In this document: piece after piece, positions 33,882 to 43,413 of the stretch
How the letters are laid out: each line of letters opens with the position of its first letter
Numbering within the stretch: the first letter of the stretch is position 1
Assembly (NCBI RefSeq): GCF_034422975.1
Contig: NZ_CP139873.1
Location: 434,001 to 498,000, forward strand
DNA length: 64,000 nucleotides
Source: Idiomarina sp. PL1-037
Lineage (GTDB): Bacteria > Pseudomonadota > Gammaproteobacteria > Enterobacterales > Alteromonadaceae
Reading direction: 5' to 3'
Position numbers and translations under genes: made by a program
Notes under the pieces: model-generated
What the model was told of the DNA's origin: nothing
Databases searched by the model: none
What the model saw: only the letters and a program-made list of their open reading frames with translations

Positions 33882-34828
33882 TGATTACAACGTCACCGCA
33901 ACACGTTTCGGTGCTACTGGAAGAGTCGATAGAAGCATTAGCGACTGATCCGCAAGGCACATACATTGACGCCACATTTGGCCGTGGTGGGCACACGCGC
34001 GCGCTACTCAATAAATTAGGTGACGATGCCCGCGTTATTGCTCTGGATCAGGACCCTGAAGCTATTGCTGCGGCTGCTGCATTTGCCGACGATCCCCGTT
34101 TTCAAATTATCCACACCCCTTTCTCAAACCTGCAACAAGTGCTTGACGATCTGCAGTTGAACCGGCAAGTGACCGGTATTCTATTTGACCTTGGCGTATC
34201 TTCCCCACAATTAGATGACGCTGAACGCGGCTTTAGTTTTATGCGAGACGGCCCTTTGGATATGCGGATGAACACCACCAGCGGCGAAACCGCGGCCGAA
34301 TGGCTTAATCGTGCAGAAAAGGATGACATCAGTTGGGTTCTTAAAGAGTATGGCGAGGAACGTTTTGCCCGCCGTATAGCCAGCGCTATTGTGATGGATC
34401 GCGAGAAAAAGCCTTTTACCCGCACAAGGCAGCTGGCGGAGATGATTGCCCGCGTCAGTCCGGTAAAAGAAAAGCATAAGCACCCGGCAACGCGGACCTT
34501 CCAGGCCATTCGCATTCACATTAACCGCGAACTGGAGCAAATAGAGCAAGCGCTGGAAGCTTCTCTGTCGGGTCTGAAAGAAGACGGCCGACTGGTGGTT
34601 ATTAGTTTTCATAGTCTGGAAGATCGTTTAGTAAAACGTTTTATTCGCAAGCACAGCGAAGGAAAGCAGTTACCTCCGGGCTTGCCGGTAACTGAAGCTG
34701 AACGCAATAAAGATAAAGCGCTGGATAAAGTCGGCAAAGCGATTAAGCCGGGTAAAGCTGAAGTGCAGGTTAATCCTCGTTCGCGCAGCTCTGTGCTGCG
34801 CATAGCAAAGAGGATCCGTAATGACTAA
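33881..34828 (+). CDS. rsmH: 16S rRNA m4C1402 methyltransferase RsmH
   Basis: RsmH (MraW) adds the N4-methyl to C1402 of 16S rRNA, the same nucleotide that RsmI modifies on the ribose. The 315 residues contain the SAM-binding ATFGRGGHTRALL, FDLGVSSPQLDDAERGFSF and VVISFHSLEDRLVKRF motifs. Its ATG shares the last base of the mraZ stop, and its end overlaps ftsL by eight bases. Confidence 0.98.
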   Translation: MITTSPQHVSVLLEESIEALATDPQGTYIDATFGRGGHTRALLNKLGDDARVIALDQDPEAIAAAAAFADDPRFQIIHTPFSNLQQVLDDLQLNRQVTGILFDLGVSSPQLDDAERGFSFMRDGPLDMRMNTTSGETAAEWLNRAEKDDISWVLKEYGEERFARRIASAIVMDREKKPFTRTRQLAEMIARVSPVKEKHKHPATRTFQAIRIHINRELEQIEQALEASLSGLKEDGRLVVISFHSLEDRLVKRFIRKHSEGKQLPPGLPVTEAERNKDKALDKVGKAIKPGKAEVQVNPRSRSSVLRIAKRIRND

Positions 34829-35138
34829 GCAGCGTTATCCCAGCCTGATGAAAATGTTGCTACAGGATTTATTGCAGCACAAATGGGTTTTGCTTCTCAG
34901 TGTGGTGGTTATTGGTAATGCGTTAGGTATTGTTTATACCGCCCATTTGAATCGGCAGTTAACCAGCGAACGTGATGATTTATTGTCGCACCGGGACACT
35001 CTGGACCGTGAATGGCGGCACCTTGTGGTGGAACAAAACGCGCTGACTGAACACAGCCGGGTTGAACGTATTGCACAGGAACAACTGGGTATGCGAGACG
35101 TTGAGCCAGAGCAGGAGGTGTTAGTTTCATGGCAGTGA
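34821..35138 (+). CDS. ftsL: Cell division protein FtsL
   Basis: FtsL forms the FtsQLB complex, which signals FtsWI to make septal peptidoglycan. It is 105 residues with a short cytoplasmic tail, one membrane helix (about 19-37, VLLLSVVVIGNALGIVYTA) and a periplasmic coiled coil (about 40-90). LGMRDVEPEQEVLV near the end is typical. It overlaps rsmH by eight and ftsI by ten bases. Confidence 0.95.
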   Translation: MTKQRYPSLMKMLLQDLLQHKWVLLLSVVVIGNALGIVYTAHLNRQLTSERDDLLSHRDTLDREWRHLVVEQNALTEHSRVERIAQEQLGMRDVEPEQEVLVSWQ

Positions 35139-36859
35139 CTCGTCGCAAGAAGCACACTGAGCCAGCCGGTACGCGTTGGCGCTTTTACACCGCAGTATTC
35201 TTACTGTTCGGTGTATTTTCTGTGTTAATTGCACGCGCAGCCTATATCCAGGTGATAAGCCCCGATGCCTTCTCATTACAAGGCGATATGCGCAGTTTAC
35301 GGGCGTCCAGTGTTGCGGTTCAGCGAGGCACGATTGTTGATCGTAACGGAAGGGAATTGGCGGTTAGCGTCCCGGTAGAAACCGTATGGGCCGACCCCAA
35401 ACGTATTGCCGAACGCGAGGCTTTAGCAGACGAGCGTCGCTGGCAGGCTCTGGCTGAAACTTTTCGCATGAACCGTAATGAACTGGTCAGTAAGGTGGAC
35501 GACCCCTCAAAACGTTTTGTCTATCTGCAACGCAAAGTGACACCATCAGAAGCGGATTACGTGAAGCAGTTGAAAATTCCCGGTGTGTATTTAAAAACAG
35601 AGTCACGCCGTTATTACCCTACCGGAGAGATCAGTTCTCACTTAATCGGTTTAACCGACATTGACGGCGCCGGACAGGAAGGTCTGGAGCTTCTGTACGA
35701 CGAACATTTAACCGGTACGCCGGGTAAACGAGTTTATCGCAAGGACGCAGAAGGACGGGTTGTTGAAGAAATTAGCCAGACAGATGCACAACAACCAAAA
35801 CAGCTGACACTGAGTATCGATCAACGTGTTCAGGCAACTGCTTATACCGAACTGAAAAAAGCCGTGCGCTACAATCAGGCAACTTCAGGCTCGGCGGTAG
35901 TGCTTAATGTTGAAACCGGTGAAGTGCTGGCGATGGTCAATAGCCCGTCCTTCAACCCTAACAATCGTTCGGATTTGCAGTCTTTCAGGATGAGAAACCG
36001 GGCAATTACCGACAGTTACGAGCCCGGTTCAACAATGAAGCCTTTGGTGGTTCTCAGTGCACTTGAAAACGGTCGGCACAAAGCGGGCGATAGCATTGAT
36101 ACCAGTCCCGGGTGGTTAAGAATTGGTGGACGTCGCGTAAGTGACCCCCGTAATTATGGCGAGCTGTCATTGACTGAAGTTCTGAAACATTCATCGAACG
36201 TTGGAGTCACTAAAATAGCCTTGGATTTAGGCATTGACTCATTACTGCAAACCTATGCTGACGCAGGCTTTGGTAATGATACAGGTGTCGCCTTATTGGG
36301 TGAGAGCATCGGCATACTGGGTGATAGAAGACGTTGGTCTGAGTTTGAAACGGCGACGCTTTCTTACGGTTATGGTTTGTCGGCAACGACACTGCAACTG
36401 GCTAATGCCTATAGTATTATAGCCAATGGCGGGAAAAAACGACCGCTGACGATTTTCAGGCAGGAATCTCCTTTACCTGCAGAGCAAGTTTTCAACCCGG
36501 ATAACACCCGCGCCGTAATGCATATGATGGAAGAGGTGGTTCGCGATGGAACCGCCACGGCAGCAAAAGTTCCTGGGTACCGTATTGCCGGAAAAACGGG
36601 GACAACGCGAAAAACCAAAGCAACAGGCGGCTACGGTGATGAATATGTGGCACTATTTGCCGGGATAGCTCCGGTTAGTGACCCAAAAGTGGTTGTGGTT
36701 GTGACTATAAACGAACCGGGTACCGACGACTATTATGGCGGCACGGCCGCAGCTCCGGTGTTCTCCAAAATTGTATCGCAAACCATGCGGCTACTGAATA
36801 TACCGCCGGACAACCTGGATGATACGCAGGTGCACGCTGCGGGCTTTGGGGGGGGATAA
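35129..36859 (+). CDS. ftsI: Septal peptidoglycan transpeptidase FtsI (PBP3)
   Basis: FtsI cross-links septal peptidoglycan with FtsW. The 576 residues have an N-terminal membrane helix (about 19-40), the pedestal domain with VQRGTIVDRNGRELAVSV, and the transpeptidase domain: the SxxK motif with the nucleophile Ser in EPGSTMKPLVVL, SSN in LKHSSNVGV and KTGT in IAGKTGTTRK. It ends with GFGGG encoded by a run of eight G (36848-36855) directly before the stop. E. coli FtsI is 588 residues. Confidence 0.98.
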   Translation: MAVTRRKKHTEPAGTRWRFYTAVFLLFGVFSVLIARAAYIQVISPDAFSLQGDMRSLRASSVAVQRGTIVDRNGRELAVSVPVETVWADPKRIAEREALADERRWQALAETFRMNRNELVSKVDDPSKRFVYLQRKVTPSEADYVKQLKIPGVYLKTESRRYYPTGEISSHLIGLTDIDGAGQEGLELLYDEHLTGTPGKRVYRKDAEGRVVEEISQTDAQQPKQLTLSIDQRVQATAYTELKKAVRYNQATSGSAVVLNVETGEVLAMVNSPSFNPNNRSDLQSFRMRNRAITDSYEPGSTMKPLVVLSALENGRHKAGDSIDTSPGWLRIGGRRVSDPRNYGELSLTEVLKHSSNVGVTKIALDLGIDSLLQTYADAGFGNDTGVALLGESIGILGDRRRWSEFETATLSYGYGLSATTLQLANAYSIIANGGKKRPLTIFRQESPLPAEQVFNPDNTRAVMHMMEEVVRDGTATAAKVPGYRIAGKTGTTRKTKATGGYGDEYVALFAGIAPVSDPKVVVVVTINEPGTDDYYGGTAAAPVFSKIVSQTMRLLNIPPDNLDDTQVHAAGFGGG

Positions 36860-38326
36860 ATGATGAAACTTGCAGAGTTGCTAACTATGCTGCCAGCGTC
36901 GTTCTCCATTCCTGATGTTACCGTTAGTGGGATAAAACTCGATAGCCGGCAAGTTGCTAATGGCGATGTTTTTGTCGCTATTCCGGGCTATGAAACCGAC
37001 GGCCGCGCATATATTGATGCGGCCATTGATGCTGGTGCCATTGCGATTATTGCTGAAGCCCCGGGAATGGCGATTGAGCAGCGCCGGGGTGTCGTTGTGG
37101 TCGGTTTTAGTGGCGTTCGCGAGCACCTTTCACGCATTGCTGGAAATTTTTTCGGGCATCCATCAGAAAAAATGAAGCTGGTTGGTGTGACCGGTACCAA
37201 TGGTAAAACGTCGGTGACCCACATTATGGCGCAGTTGGCAAAAGCCCTGGGTATGGAAGCGGCTGTTATTGGTACAACCGGAAGCGGACTTATTGGTCGT
37301 TTATTACCGGAGCGTCATACCACACCAGACGCCGTTACCGTCCAGCAACGTCTGGCCACCCTATTAGCTGAAGGTGCAGAACTGGTTGCTATGGAGGTAT
37401 CGTCACACGCACTGATACAGCGTCGTGTTGAAGCTTTACACTTTGCTGGCGCAGCTATTACCAATATCAGCCGGGATCATCTCGACTATCACGGCACCAT
37501 GGAAAATTACGTGGCCGCAAAACAACGTTTATTTGCTGATTTTGGCGTGCAAAACCGAGTGGTTAACGCCGACGACGACACGTTAAGCCAGTGGCAGCAA
37601 GACGATTTAGCTGACTTATGGGTTAGCCTAAATGCCAGCCCCAATGAACCCTGCCTGCAGGCGACTGGCGTTCAGTTCCATGAGCAGGGTTCGGTGTTCA
37701 GCTTAAACTGGCAGGGTGAATCCTGCGTCATTGAAACCCCCCTATTAGGGCGCTTCAATGTTTACAACTTACTTTGCGCGGTTGCGGTGTTGTTAAAACT
37801 GAATAAACCACTTGCGGATATCGGCAAAGCCTGTGGCAGTTTGCAGTCCGTTCCCGGGCGTATGGAAGCCTTCCATAATAAGCAGTCGCCGCTGGTGGTG
37901 GTTGACTACGCGCATACACCGGACGCTCTGCATCAGGTATTGAGTGCGCTGCGGCTGCATTGCAAAGGCCGTTTATGGTGTGTATTCGGCTGCGGCGGTG
38001 ACCGTGACCGTGGTAAGCGTCCGCAAATGGGTAAAGTAGCGGCGGATTACGCTGATGTTGTTGTGGTTACCGATGACAACCCGCGGACAGAACCCGCGGA
38101 AAAAATTATTGAAGATATTTTGACCGGTATTGCGGATAAAACCCAGGTTAAGACTTGGCCGGGTCGCCGGGAGGCTGTTATACGCGCAATGCGGGAAGCC
38201 GGAAAAGATGACGTTGTATTACTCGCCGGTAAAGGACACGAAGACTATCAGGTTATTGGTACTCAACGCGTTGACTATAACGAACGAGCGGTAGTCAGCG
38301 AATGGCTGCAAGGAGACTGCGCATGA
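36860..38326 (+). CDS. murE: UDP-MurNAc-tripeptide synthetase MurE
   Basis: MurE adds meso-diaminopimelate to UDP-MurNAc-L-Ala-D-Glu. The ATP loop GVTGTNGKTSVTH is near residues 110-122, and the diaminopimelate-specific motif DNPRTEPAE is present, so the wall is of the mDAP type. The start codon follows the ftsI stop directly; the G-run ending ftsI doubles as a Shine-Dalgarno. ATG at 36860 or 36863 (better spacing, seven bases) could be used. The 488-residue length is standard. Confidence 0.97.
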   Translation: MMKLAELLTMLPASFSIPDVTVSGIKLDSRQVANGDVFVAIPGYETDGRAYIDAAIDAGAIAIIAEAPGMAIEQRRGVVVVGFSGVREHLSRIAGNFFGHPSEKMKLVGVTGTNGKTSVTHIMAQLAKALGMEAAVIGTTGSGLIGRLLPERHTTPDAVTVQQRLATLLAEGAELVAMEVSSHALIQRRVEALHFAGAAITNISRDHLDYHGTMENYVAAKQRLFADFGVQNRVVNADDDTLSQWQQDDLADLWVSLNASPNEPCLQATGVQFHEQGSVFSLNWQGESCVIETPLLGRFNVYNLLCAVAVLLKLNKPLADIGKACGSLQSVPGRMEAFHNKQSPLVVVDYAHTPDALHQVLSALRLHCKGRLWCVFGCGGDRDRGKRPQMGKVAADYADVVVVTDDNPRTEPAEKIIEDILTGIADKTQVKTWPGRREAVIRAMREAGKDDVVLLAGKGHEDYQVIGTQRVDYNERAVVSEWLQGDCA

Positions 38327-39726
38327 TCTCAGTATCACTGAAATGGATTGCGGAGCAGGTGGAAGGTCGCCTGATTGGCTCTGATTGTACAATTGATTCA
38401 GTGTCTACGGACACTAGAACAGACTTAACCGACGCATTGTTTATAGCCTTAAAAGGTAAGAATTTTGATGCACACGACTTTGTCGAACAGGCTATAGATA
38501 AAGGCGCAGCGGCCGTTATTTGCGAAAAGCAAGTGGATAGCGAGTGCCGCCAGATTATTGTCGAGAACAGCCGTCATGCGCTGGGGTGCTTAGGTGCGGC
38601 CATTAAAGCGAAGGTAGCGCCGAAAACCGTAGCTGTCACCGGCAGTAATGGTAAAACCACAGTAAAAGAAATGCTGGCGGCCATTTTATCTATTCGTCAT
38701 CCGGTATTGGCCACGCAGGGGAACTTCAATAACGATATTGGTGTGCCGCTTACATTGTTGCGCCTGCAGGAAAAACACAAATATGCAGTGGTTGAACTGG
38801 GTGCGAATCATCCGGGTGAAATTGCTTACACCACCGATTTGGTCAAACCCGATGTCGCCATATTGAATAATGTGAGCGCTGCCCATGTTGAAGGTTTCGG
38901 AAGTTTACACGGGGTTGCCCGTGCTAAAACTGAGATTTTCCGTGGAGTGGGTGGCCAGGGAACGGCCATTACCCCCCGCGACTCCGAATTTTATCCCTGC
39001 TGGCAACGCGCTTGCAGCGATATGAAGTGGAAGACTTTTGGCTTGAGCGATAGCGCCGACGTTTACGCCAGCGACGTAACACTGAACGGCGAAGGGCATC
39101 CGTCGTTTACTCTGCATTTAGGCGGAGAAACAAAACCGCTGGAGCTTAAACTAAGCGGTCGGCACAACGTGCTTAATGCTATTTCTGCAGCAGCTGCGGC
39201 AAGTGAGCTGGGTATATCGCTGAATGACATTGTTGCTGGGTTGCAAACGGTAGAGCCGGCTCAAGGGCGTTTGACAAGCATAAAAGTGAGTGAACACTTA
39301 CGTATTATTGATGACACCTACAACGCCAGCGTTGCCTCAACGAAAGCTGCCCTGGACTTACTGGGAAGTTATCAGGGTTATCGCATTTTTGTATTAGGCG
39401 ATATGGGTGAGCTGGGCGCCGATGCGCGAGCTTACCACGAGGACATTGGTGAACATGCTATAGGCAGCGGTATTGATAACTTATATAGCCTGGGCGTGCT
39501 CAGTCAAAGTGCCAGCGAGGTCTTTAACGGCCACGGAGGCAAGCACTTCGGTAGCTTACAGTCGCTGGTCGAGTCTGTTTTACAAAGACTTACAGAACAG
39601 ACTGGCAAGCAAGCTGTCACAGTGCTGGTTAAAGGCTCACGCTCTGCACATATGGAGCGCGTTGTTGCAGCAATACAGCAGGCTGTCACGGTTAGTGACA
39701 GCGCAGAGGATAAGCACGAATGTTAG
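38323..39726 (+). CDS. murF: UDP-MurNAc-tripeptide-D-alanyl-D-alanine ligase MurF
   Basis: MurF adds D-Ala-D-Ala, completing the cytoplasmic pentapeptide precursor. The 467 residues contain the P loop VAVTGSNGKTTVKEML near residue 106 and the Mur ligase signatures NNDIGVPLTLLRL and DDTYNASVASTKAAL. I start at ATG 38323, which overlaps the murE stop (ATGA), with AAGGAG eight bases upstream. It overlaps mraY by seven bases. Confidence 0.97.
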   Translation: MISVSLKWIAEQVEGRLIGSDCTIDSVSTDTRTDLTDALFIALKGKNFDAHDFVEQAIDKGAAAVICEKQVDSECRQIIVENSRHALGCLGAAIKAKVAPKTVAVTGSNGKTTVKEMLAAILSIRHPVLATQGNFNNDIGVPLTLLRLQEKHKYAVVELGANHPGEIAYTTDLVKPDVAILNNVSAAHVEGFGSLHGVARAKTEIFRGVGGQGTAITPRDSEFYPCWQRACSDMKWKTFGLSDSADVYASDVTLNGEGHPSFTLHLGGETKPLELKLSGRHNVLNAISAAAAASELGISLNDIVAGLQTVEPAQGRLTSIKVSEHLRIIDDTYNASVASTKAALDLLGSYQGYRIFVLGDMGELGADARAYHEDIGEHAIGSGIDNLYSLGVLSQSASEVFNGHGGKHFGSLQSLVESVLQRLTEQTGKQAVTVLVKGSRSAHMERVVAAIQQAVTVSDSAEDKHEC

Positions 39727-40802
39727 TTTGGTTGGCGGAGTACCTAACCCAGTTTGAAAGCGCGTTTAACGTGTTTTCCTACTTAACCTTGCGGGCAATA
39801 CTCAGTGTTTTGACCGCACTGGTTTTGTCGTTGTGGTTAGGACCAACATTAATTCGCCGTTTGCAGCGTCTACAGATAGGGCAAACGGTGCGGGATGACG
39901 GCCCGGAAAGTCATTTAGTCAAAAGTGGTACGCCGACTATGGGCGGTGTTTTGATACTGGCAGCCGTTCTGGGTTCTTCACTGTTGTGGGCCGATCTCGA
40001 TAACCGCTACGTTTGGGTCGTTTTATTGGTTACGACTGGCTTTGGTATCGTCGGCTTCGTCGATGATTACCGCAAAGTTGTACGCAAAGATCCGAAAGGC
40101 TTAATCGCTAAGTGGAAGTATTTTTGGCAGTCGGTCATTGCCAGCGTCGCCGCTGTTTACCTTTATTGGAGCAGTACTCAGGGCGCCGAAACCGCTCTTC
40201 TGGTTCCATTCTTTAAAGATGTGATGCCGCAGTTGGGCATGCTTTATATACTTATGGCCTATTTTGTCATTGTCGGTACCAGTAATGCGGTTAATTTAAC
40301 TGACGGTCTGGACGGTCTGGCCATTATGCCAACCATTATGGTGGCCGCAGCACTGGGCATTTTTGCTTATGTCTCCGGCAACGTGAATTTTGCTGAGTAC
40401 CTGCAAATTCCGTATTTACCATTGACCGCTGAACTATTGGTGGTGTGCACAGCTATTGTCGGTGCGGGTCTTGGGTTTCTTTGGTTCAATACTTATCCGG
40501 CTCTTGTCTTTATGGGCGACGTGGGCTCGTTGGCGCTGGGAGCTGCACTTGGCATTATCGCGATATTGGTCCGACAGGAACTGGTGCTGTTCATTATGGG
40601 CGGTGTGTTTGTTATGGAAACAGTATCGGTAATGTTGCAGGTGGGCTCCTATAAGTTGAGGGGTAAGCGTATTTTCCGTATGGCGCCTATTCATCATCAT
40701 TATGAGTTAAAAGGGTGGCCGGAGCCGCGGGTAATTGTTCGCTTCTGGATATTGTCGCTAATTTTTGTACTGATAGGACTCGCAACTTTGAAGTTGCGTT
40801 AA
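39720..40802 (+). CDS. mraY: Phospho-MurNAc-pentapeptide transferase MraY
   Basis: MraY moves phospho-MurNAc-pentapeptide to undecaprenyl phosphate to form lipid I. The 360 residues equal the E. coli length, with about ten membrane helices. Conserved acidic sites are in GFVDDYRKV, NLTDGLDGLAIMP and FMGDVGSLALGAALG, and the HHHYELKGW loop is present. It is followed after six bases by murD. Confidence 0.98.
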   Translation: MLVWLAEYLTQFESAFNVFSYLTLRAILSVLTALVLSLWLGPTLIRRLQRLQIGQTVRDDGPESHLVKSGTPTMGGVLILAAVLGSSLLWADLDNRYVWVVLLVTTGFGIVGFVDDYRKVVRKDPKGLIAKWKYFWQSVIASVAAVYLYWSSTQGAETALLVPFFKDVMPQLGMLYILMAYFVIVGTSNAVNLTDGLDGLAIMPTIMVAAALGIFAYVSGNVNFAEYLQIPYLPLTAELLVVCTAIVGAGLGFLWFNTYPALVFMGDVGSLALGAALGIIAILVRQELVLFIMGGVFVMETVSVMLQVGSYKLRGKRIFRMAPIHHHYELKGWPEPRVIVRFWILSLIFVLIGLATLKLR

Positions 40803-40808
40803 AAAATA

Positions 40809-42200
40809 ATGACTAAAATAGCCTGGCAGAACACAAAACACATTGTTGTCCTTGGTCTTGGAAAGACCGGGGTGTCTGTGCTGCGCTATTTGCAACATAA
40901 ACGGCAGCAGGATAAGAAGTTCGCCGAGGTTCAAATTCAGGTTTTTGATTCGCGTGAAAACCCTCCGGGTCTGGAAGAAGCGAAACAAATATTGGGCGAT
41001 ACCGAACTGCTTAATCGGCATTGGGAATTAGAAGACACCCTGGCGGCCGACTTAATCGTTGCCAGTCCGGGCATCGATTTACGTAAAGACTCAATAGTTC
41101 TGGCGCGTGATGCAGAGATTCCAATTGTTGGTGACGTTGAGCTGTTCGCACAAGAATCAACATTGCCGATAGTGGCGGTAACCGGCTCTAATGGAAAATC
41201 CACAGTAACTCGCATGGTCGAGTTCATTGCTGAACACTGTGGCAAGAAAGTGGCAGCCGCTGGTAATATCGGGGTACCAGTACTCGATTTGCTGCTGGAG
41301 GATCAACAGCCCGATGCTGTGATACTCGAACTTTCCAGTTTTCAGCTGGAGTCAATTTCCAGCTTAAAGCTTAAAGCCGCAGCGCTTATCAATATCAGCG
41401 CTGACCATATGGATCGCTACTGCACTCTGGACGAATATGTAAAAACCAAACAACGTATTTTTACTCATGCCGAAACCTGGATACTGAATCGTCAGCAGCA
41501 GGATACCTGGCCACATCCGGTTACCGGAAAGTTAATGACCTTCGGTAACGACTCGCACCCCAAACACTTTGGCTTGCTGTCTGGAAATATCGACCGTGTT
41601 AGTGGACCGGTTGCCGTGACTTTCGGTGGCAGTGTCGTACTGCGGGCAGATCAATTGCAACTGCAGGGCATTCATAACCTGGTGAATGTGCAGGCAGCCC
41701 TGGCTTTGTGTCAGGCAATAGATATTGATATTGAAGCCGCGGTTAGCGCTGTAAAAGAGTTTAAAGGCCTGGCGCATCGCTGTGAGTTAGTCAGTAACAA
41801 CAACGGCGTGTTTTGGGTTAATGATTCAAAAGCGACAAATATTGGTGCGACCGCCGCAGCGGTTGAGGGCCTGAGGCCAACGATAAACGGGCGTTTACTG
41901 CTAATAGCGGGTGGCGTCGGCAAAGGTGCAGATTTCCGCGAACTGCAATCGACTTTGGAACGGGTTGATATTTTACTAACAATAGGTGAGGACGGCCCCC
42001 GCATTGGTCAGTTGTTTAACGGTTCACGGCAGGTAAATAGTTTACAGCAGGCTGTGGAGCTGGCTGCATCTTTAGTGCAAACCGGCGACATGGTGCTGTT
42101 ATCGCCTGCGTGTGCAAGCTTTGACCAATTTCAAAATTTTGAACATCGGGGCGACAGTTTCCGTCATGCAGTGGAGGCGCTTGATGTCGACAGTGCGTGA
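40809..42200 (+). CDS. murD: UDP-MurNAc-L-alanine-D-glutamate ligase MurD
   Basis: MurD adds D-glutamate to UDP-MurNAc-L-Ala. The N-terminal UDP-binding domain begins HIVVLGLGKTGVSVLRYL; the P loop AVTGSNGKSTVTRM lies near residue 123, and FWVNDSKATNIGATAAAVEG and LLSPACASFDQFQNFEHRGD follow. The 463 residues are a little longer than E. coli (438). The 3' end overlaps ftsW by 17 bases. Confidence 0.97.
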   Translation: MTKIAWQNTKHIVVLGLGKTGVSVLRYLQHKRQQDKKFAEVQIQVFDSRENPPGLEEAKQILGDTELLNRHWELEDTLAADLIVASPGIDLRKDSIVLARDAEIPIVGDVELFAQESTLPIVAVTGSNGKSTVTRMVEFIAEHCGKKVAAAGNIGVPVLDLLLEDQQPDAVILELSSFQLESISSLKLKAAALINISADHMDRYCTLDEYVKTKQRIFTHAETWILNRQQQDTWPHPVTGKLMTFGNDSHPKHFGLLSGNIDRVSGPVAVTFGGSVVLRADQLQLQGIHNLVNVQAALALCQAIDIDIEAAVSAVKEFKGLAHRCELVSNNNGVFWVNDSKATNIGATAAAVEGLRPTINGRLLLIAGGVGKGADFRELQSTLERVDILLTIGEDGPRIGQLFNGSRQVNSLQQAVELAASLVQTGDMVLLSPACASFDQFQNFEHRGDSFRHAVEALDVDSA

Positions 42201-43413
42201 AGAACAGTTGAATCTTGAGATACCGACCTCTGACGTTGGTAGTCGTTGGCAGAAGCTGATTAACTGGTTTCAACCAAAAACCAGTCAGCCACTTTACGAC
42301 CGTATGCTGTTTACCCTGGCAATGGCGTTACTGGCCTTTGGCTTCGTTATGGTCACGTCTGCGTCCTTGCCTACGGCAGAGCGTTTAACGGGTAATCCGT
42401 TCCATTTTGCCATTCGTCACGGCATTTATATCCTGATTAGTTTAGCCGTTATGTTGGCAACTTTACGGGTACCGGCTAATAGCTGGAATCAACAGAGCGG
42501 TAAGCTGTTATTGCTCGGGTTGATTATGCTGCTAATGGTTTTAGTTGCGGGGTATGAAGTTAACGGTGCACAGCGCTGGATCAAAATCGGTCCAATTACT
42601 TTTCAGGCGGCAGAGGTTGCTAAACTTTTCTTCTGTATTTACATGGCCAGTTATTTGTCCCGCCGGGAAGACGAAGTTAGAGAAGCGACTAAAGGCTTTA
42701 TCAAACCTCTGGCGCTATTGTTTATTGCCGCTGTGCTTCTATTAATGCAACCGGATTTCGGAACGGTGGTTGTCATGTCGGCAACCACCGTGGCCATGCT
42801 GTTTTTAGCTGGCGCGAGGCTATGGCAGTTTTTTGCGGTATTCATTACCTGCGTGCTGGCACTAATTTTACTGATCATCGTTGAGCCATACCGAATGCAA
42901 CGACTGCTCACTTTTCTGGAACCGGAGAAAGATCCGTTCGGTGCTGGTTATCAGTTAATGCAGTCACTTATTGCCTTTGGTCAGGGCCAATTCAGTGGTG
43001 TCGGTTTGGGGAATAGCATTCAAAAATTACAGTATCTGCCGGAAGCGCATACAGACTTTATTATGGCGGTTGTTGCCGAGGAACTGGGCTTCCTTGGCGT
43101 GCTGGCGGTTATTGCAACCGTATTAATGCTGGTATGGCGAGCCTTAATTATTGGCCGCCGCTGCTTAATGCGTGAACAACGTTACGGTGGTTATCTGGCC
43201 TACGGTATTGGTATTTGGTTTAGTATCCAGGCTTTCGTGAATATCGGTGTTGCGTCCGGAGCACTACCAACCAAAGGGTTGACGTTGCCGTTGGTAAGCT
43301 ACGGTGGTAACAGCCTGATAATCTCGGCTCTGGCCGTTGGGTTGCTGTTACGCATAGACCATGAACGTCGAATGCTGGGTCGCAAAGTGGCACCGCGCGG
43401 AGGTGCCGAATGA
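42184..43413 (+). CDS. ftsW: Septal peptidoglycan glycosyltransferase FtsW
   Basis: FtsW is the SEDS glycosyltransferase that polymerises lipid II at the septum with FtsI. I start at ATG 42184 with GGAGG seven bases upstream (409 residues, E. coli 414), inside the murD 3' end. About ten membrane helices are seen; conserved parts are GAQRWIKIGPITFQAAEVAK, LMQPDFGTVVVM, YLPEAHTDFIMAVVAEELGF and LPLVSYGGNSL. It overlaps murG by four bases. Confidence 0.97.
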   Translation: MSTVREEQLNLEIPTSDVGSRWQKLINWFQPKTSQPLYDRMLFTLAMALLAFGFVMVTSASLPTAERLTGNPFHFAIRHGIYILISLAVMLATLRVPANSWNQQSGKLLLLGLIMLLMVLVAGYEVNGAQRWIKIGPITFQAAEVAKLFFCIYMASYLSRREDEVREATKGFIKPLALLFIAAVLLLMQPDFGTVVVMSATTVAMLFLAGARLWQFFAVFITCVLALILLIIVEPYRMQRLLTFLEPEKDPFGAGYQLMQSLIAFGQGQFSGVGLGNSIQKLQYLPEAHTDFIMAVVAEELGFLGVLAVIATVLMLVWRALIIGRRCLMREQRYGGYLAYGIGIWFSIQAFVNIGVASGALPTKGLTLPLVSYGGNSLIISALAVGLLLRIDHERRMLGRKVAPRGGAE

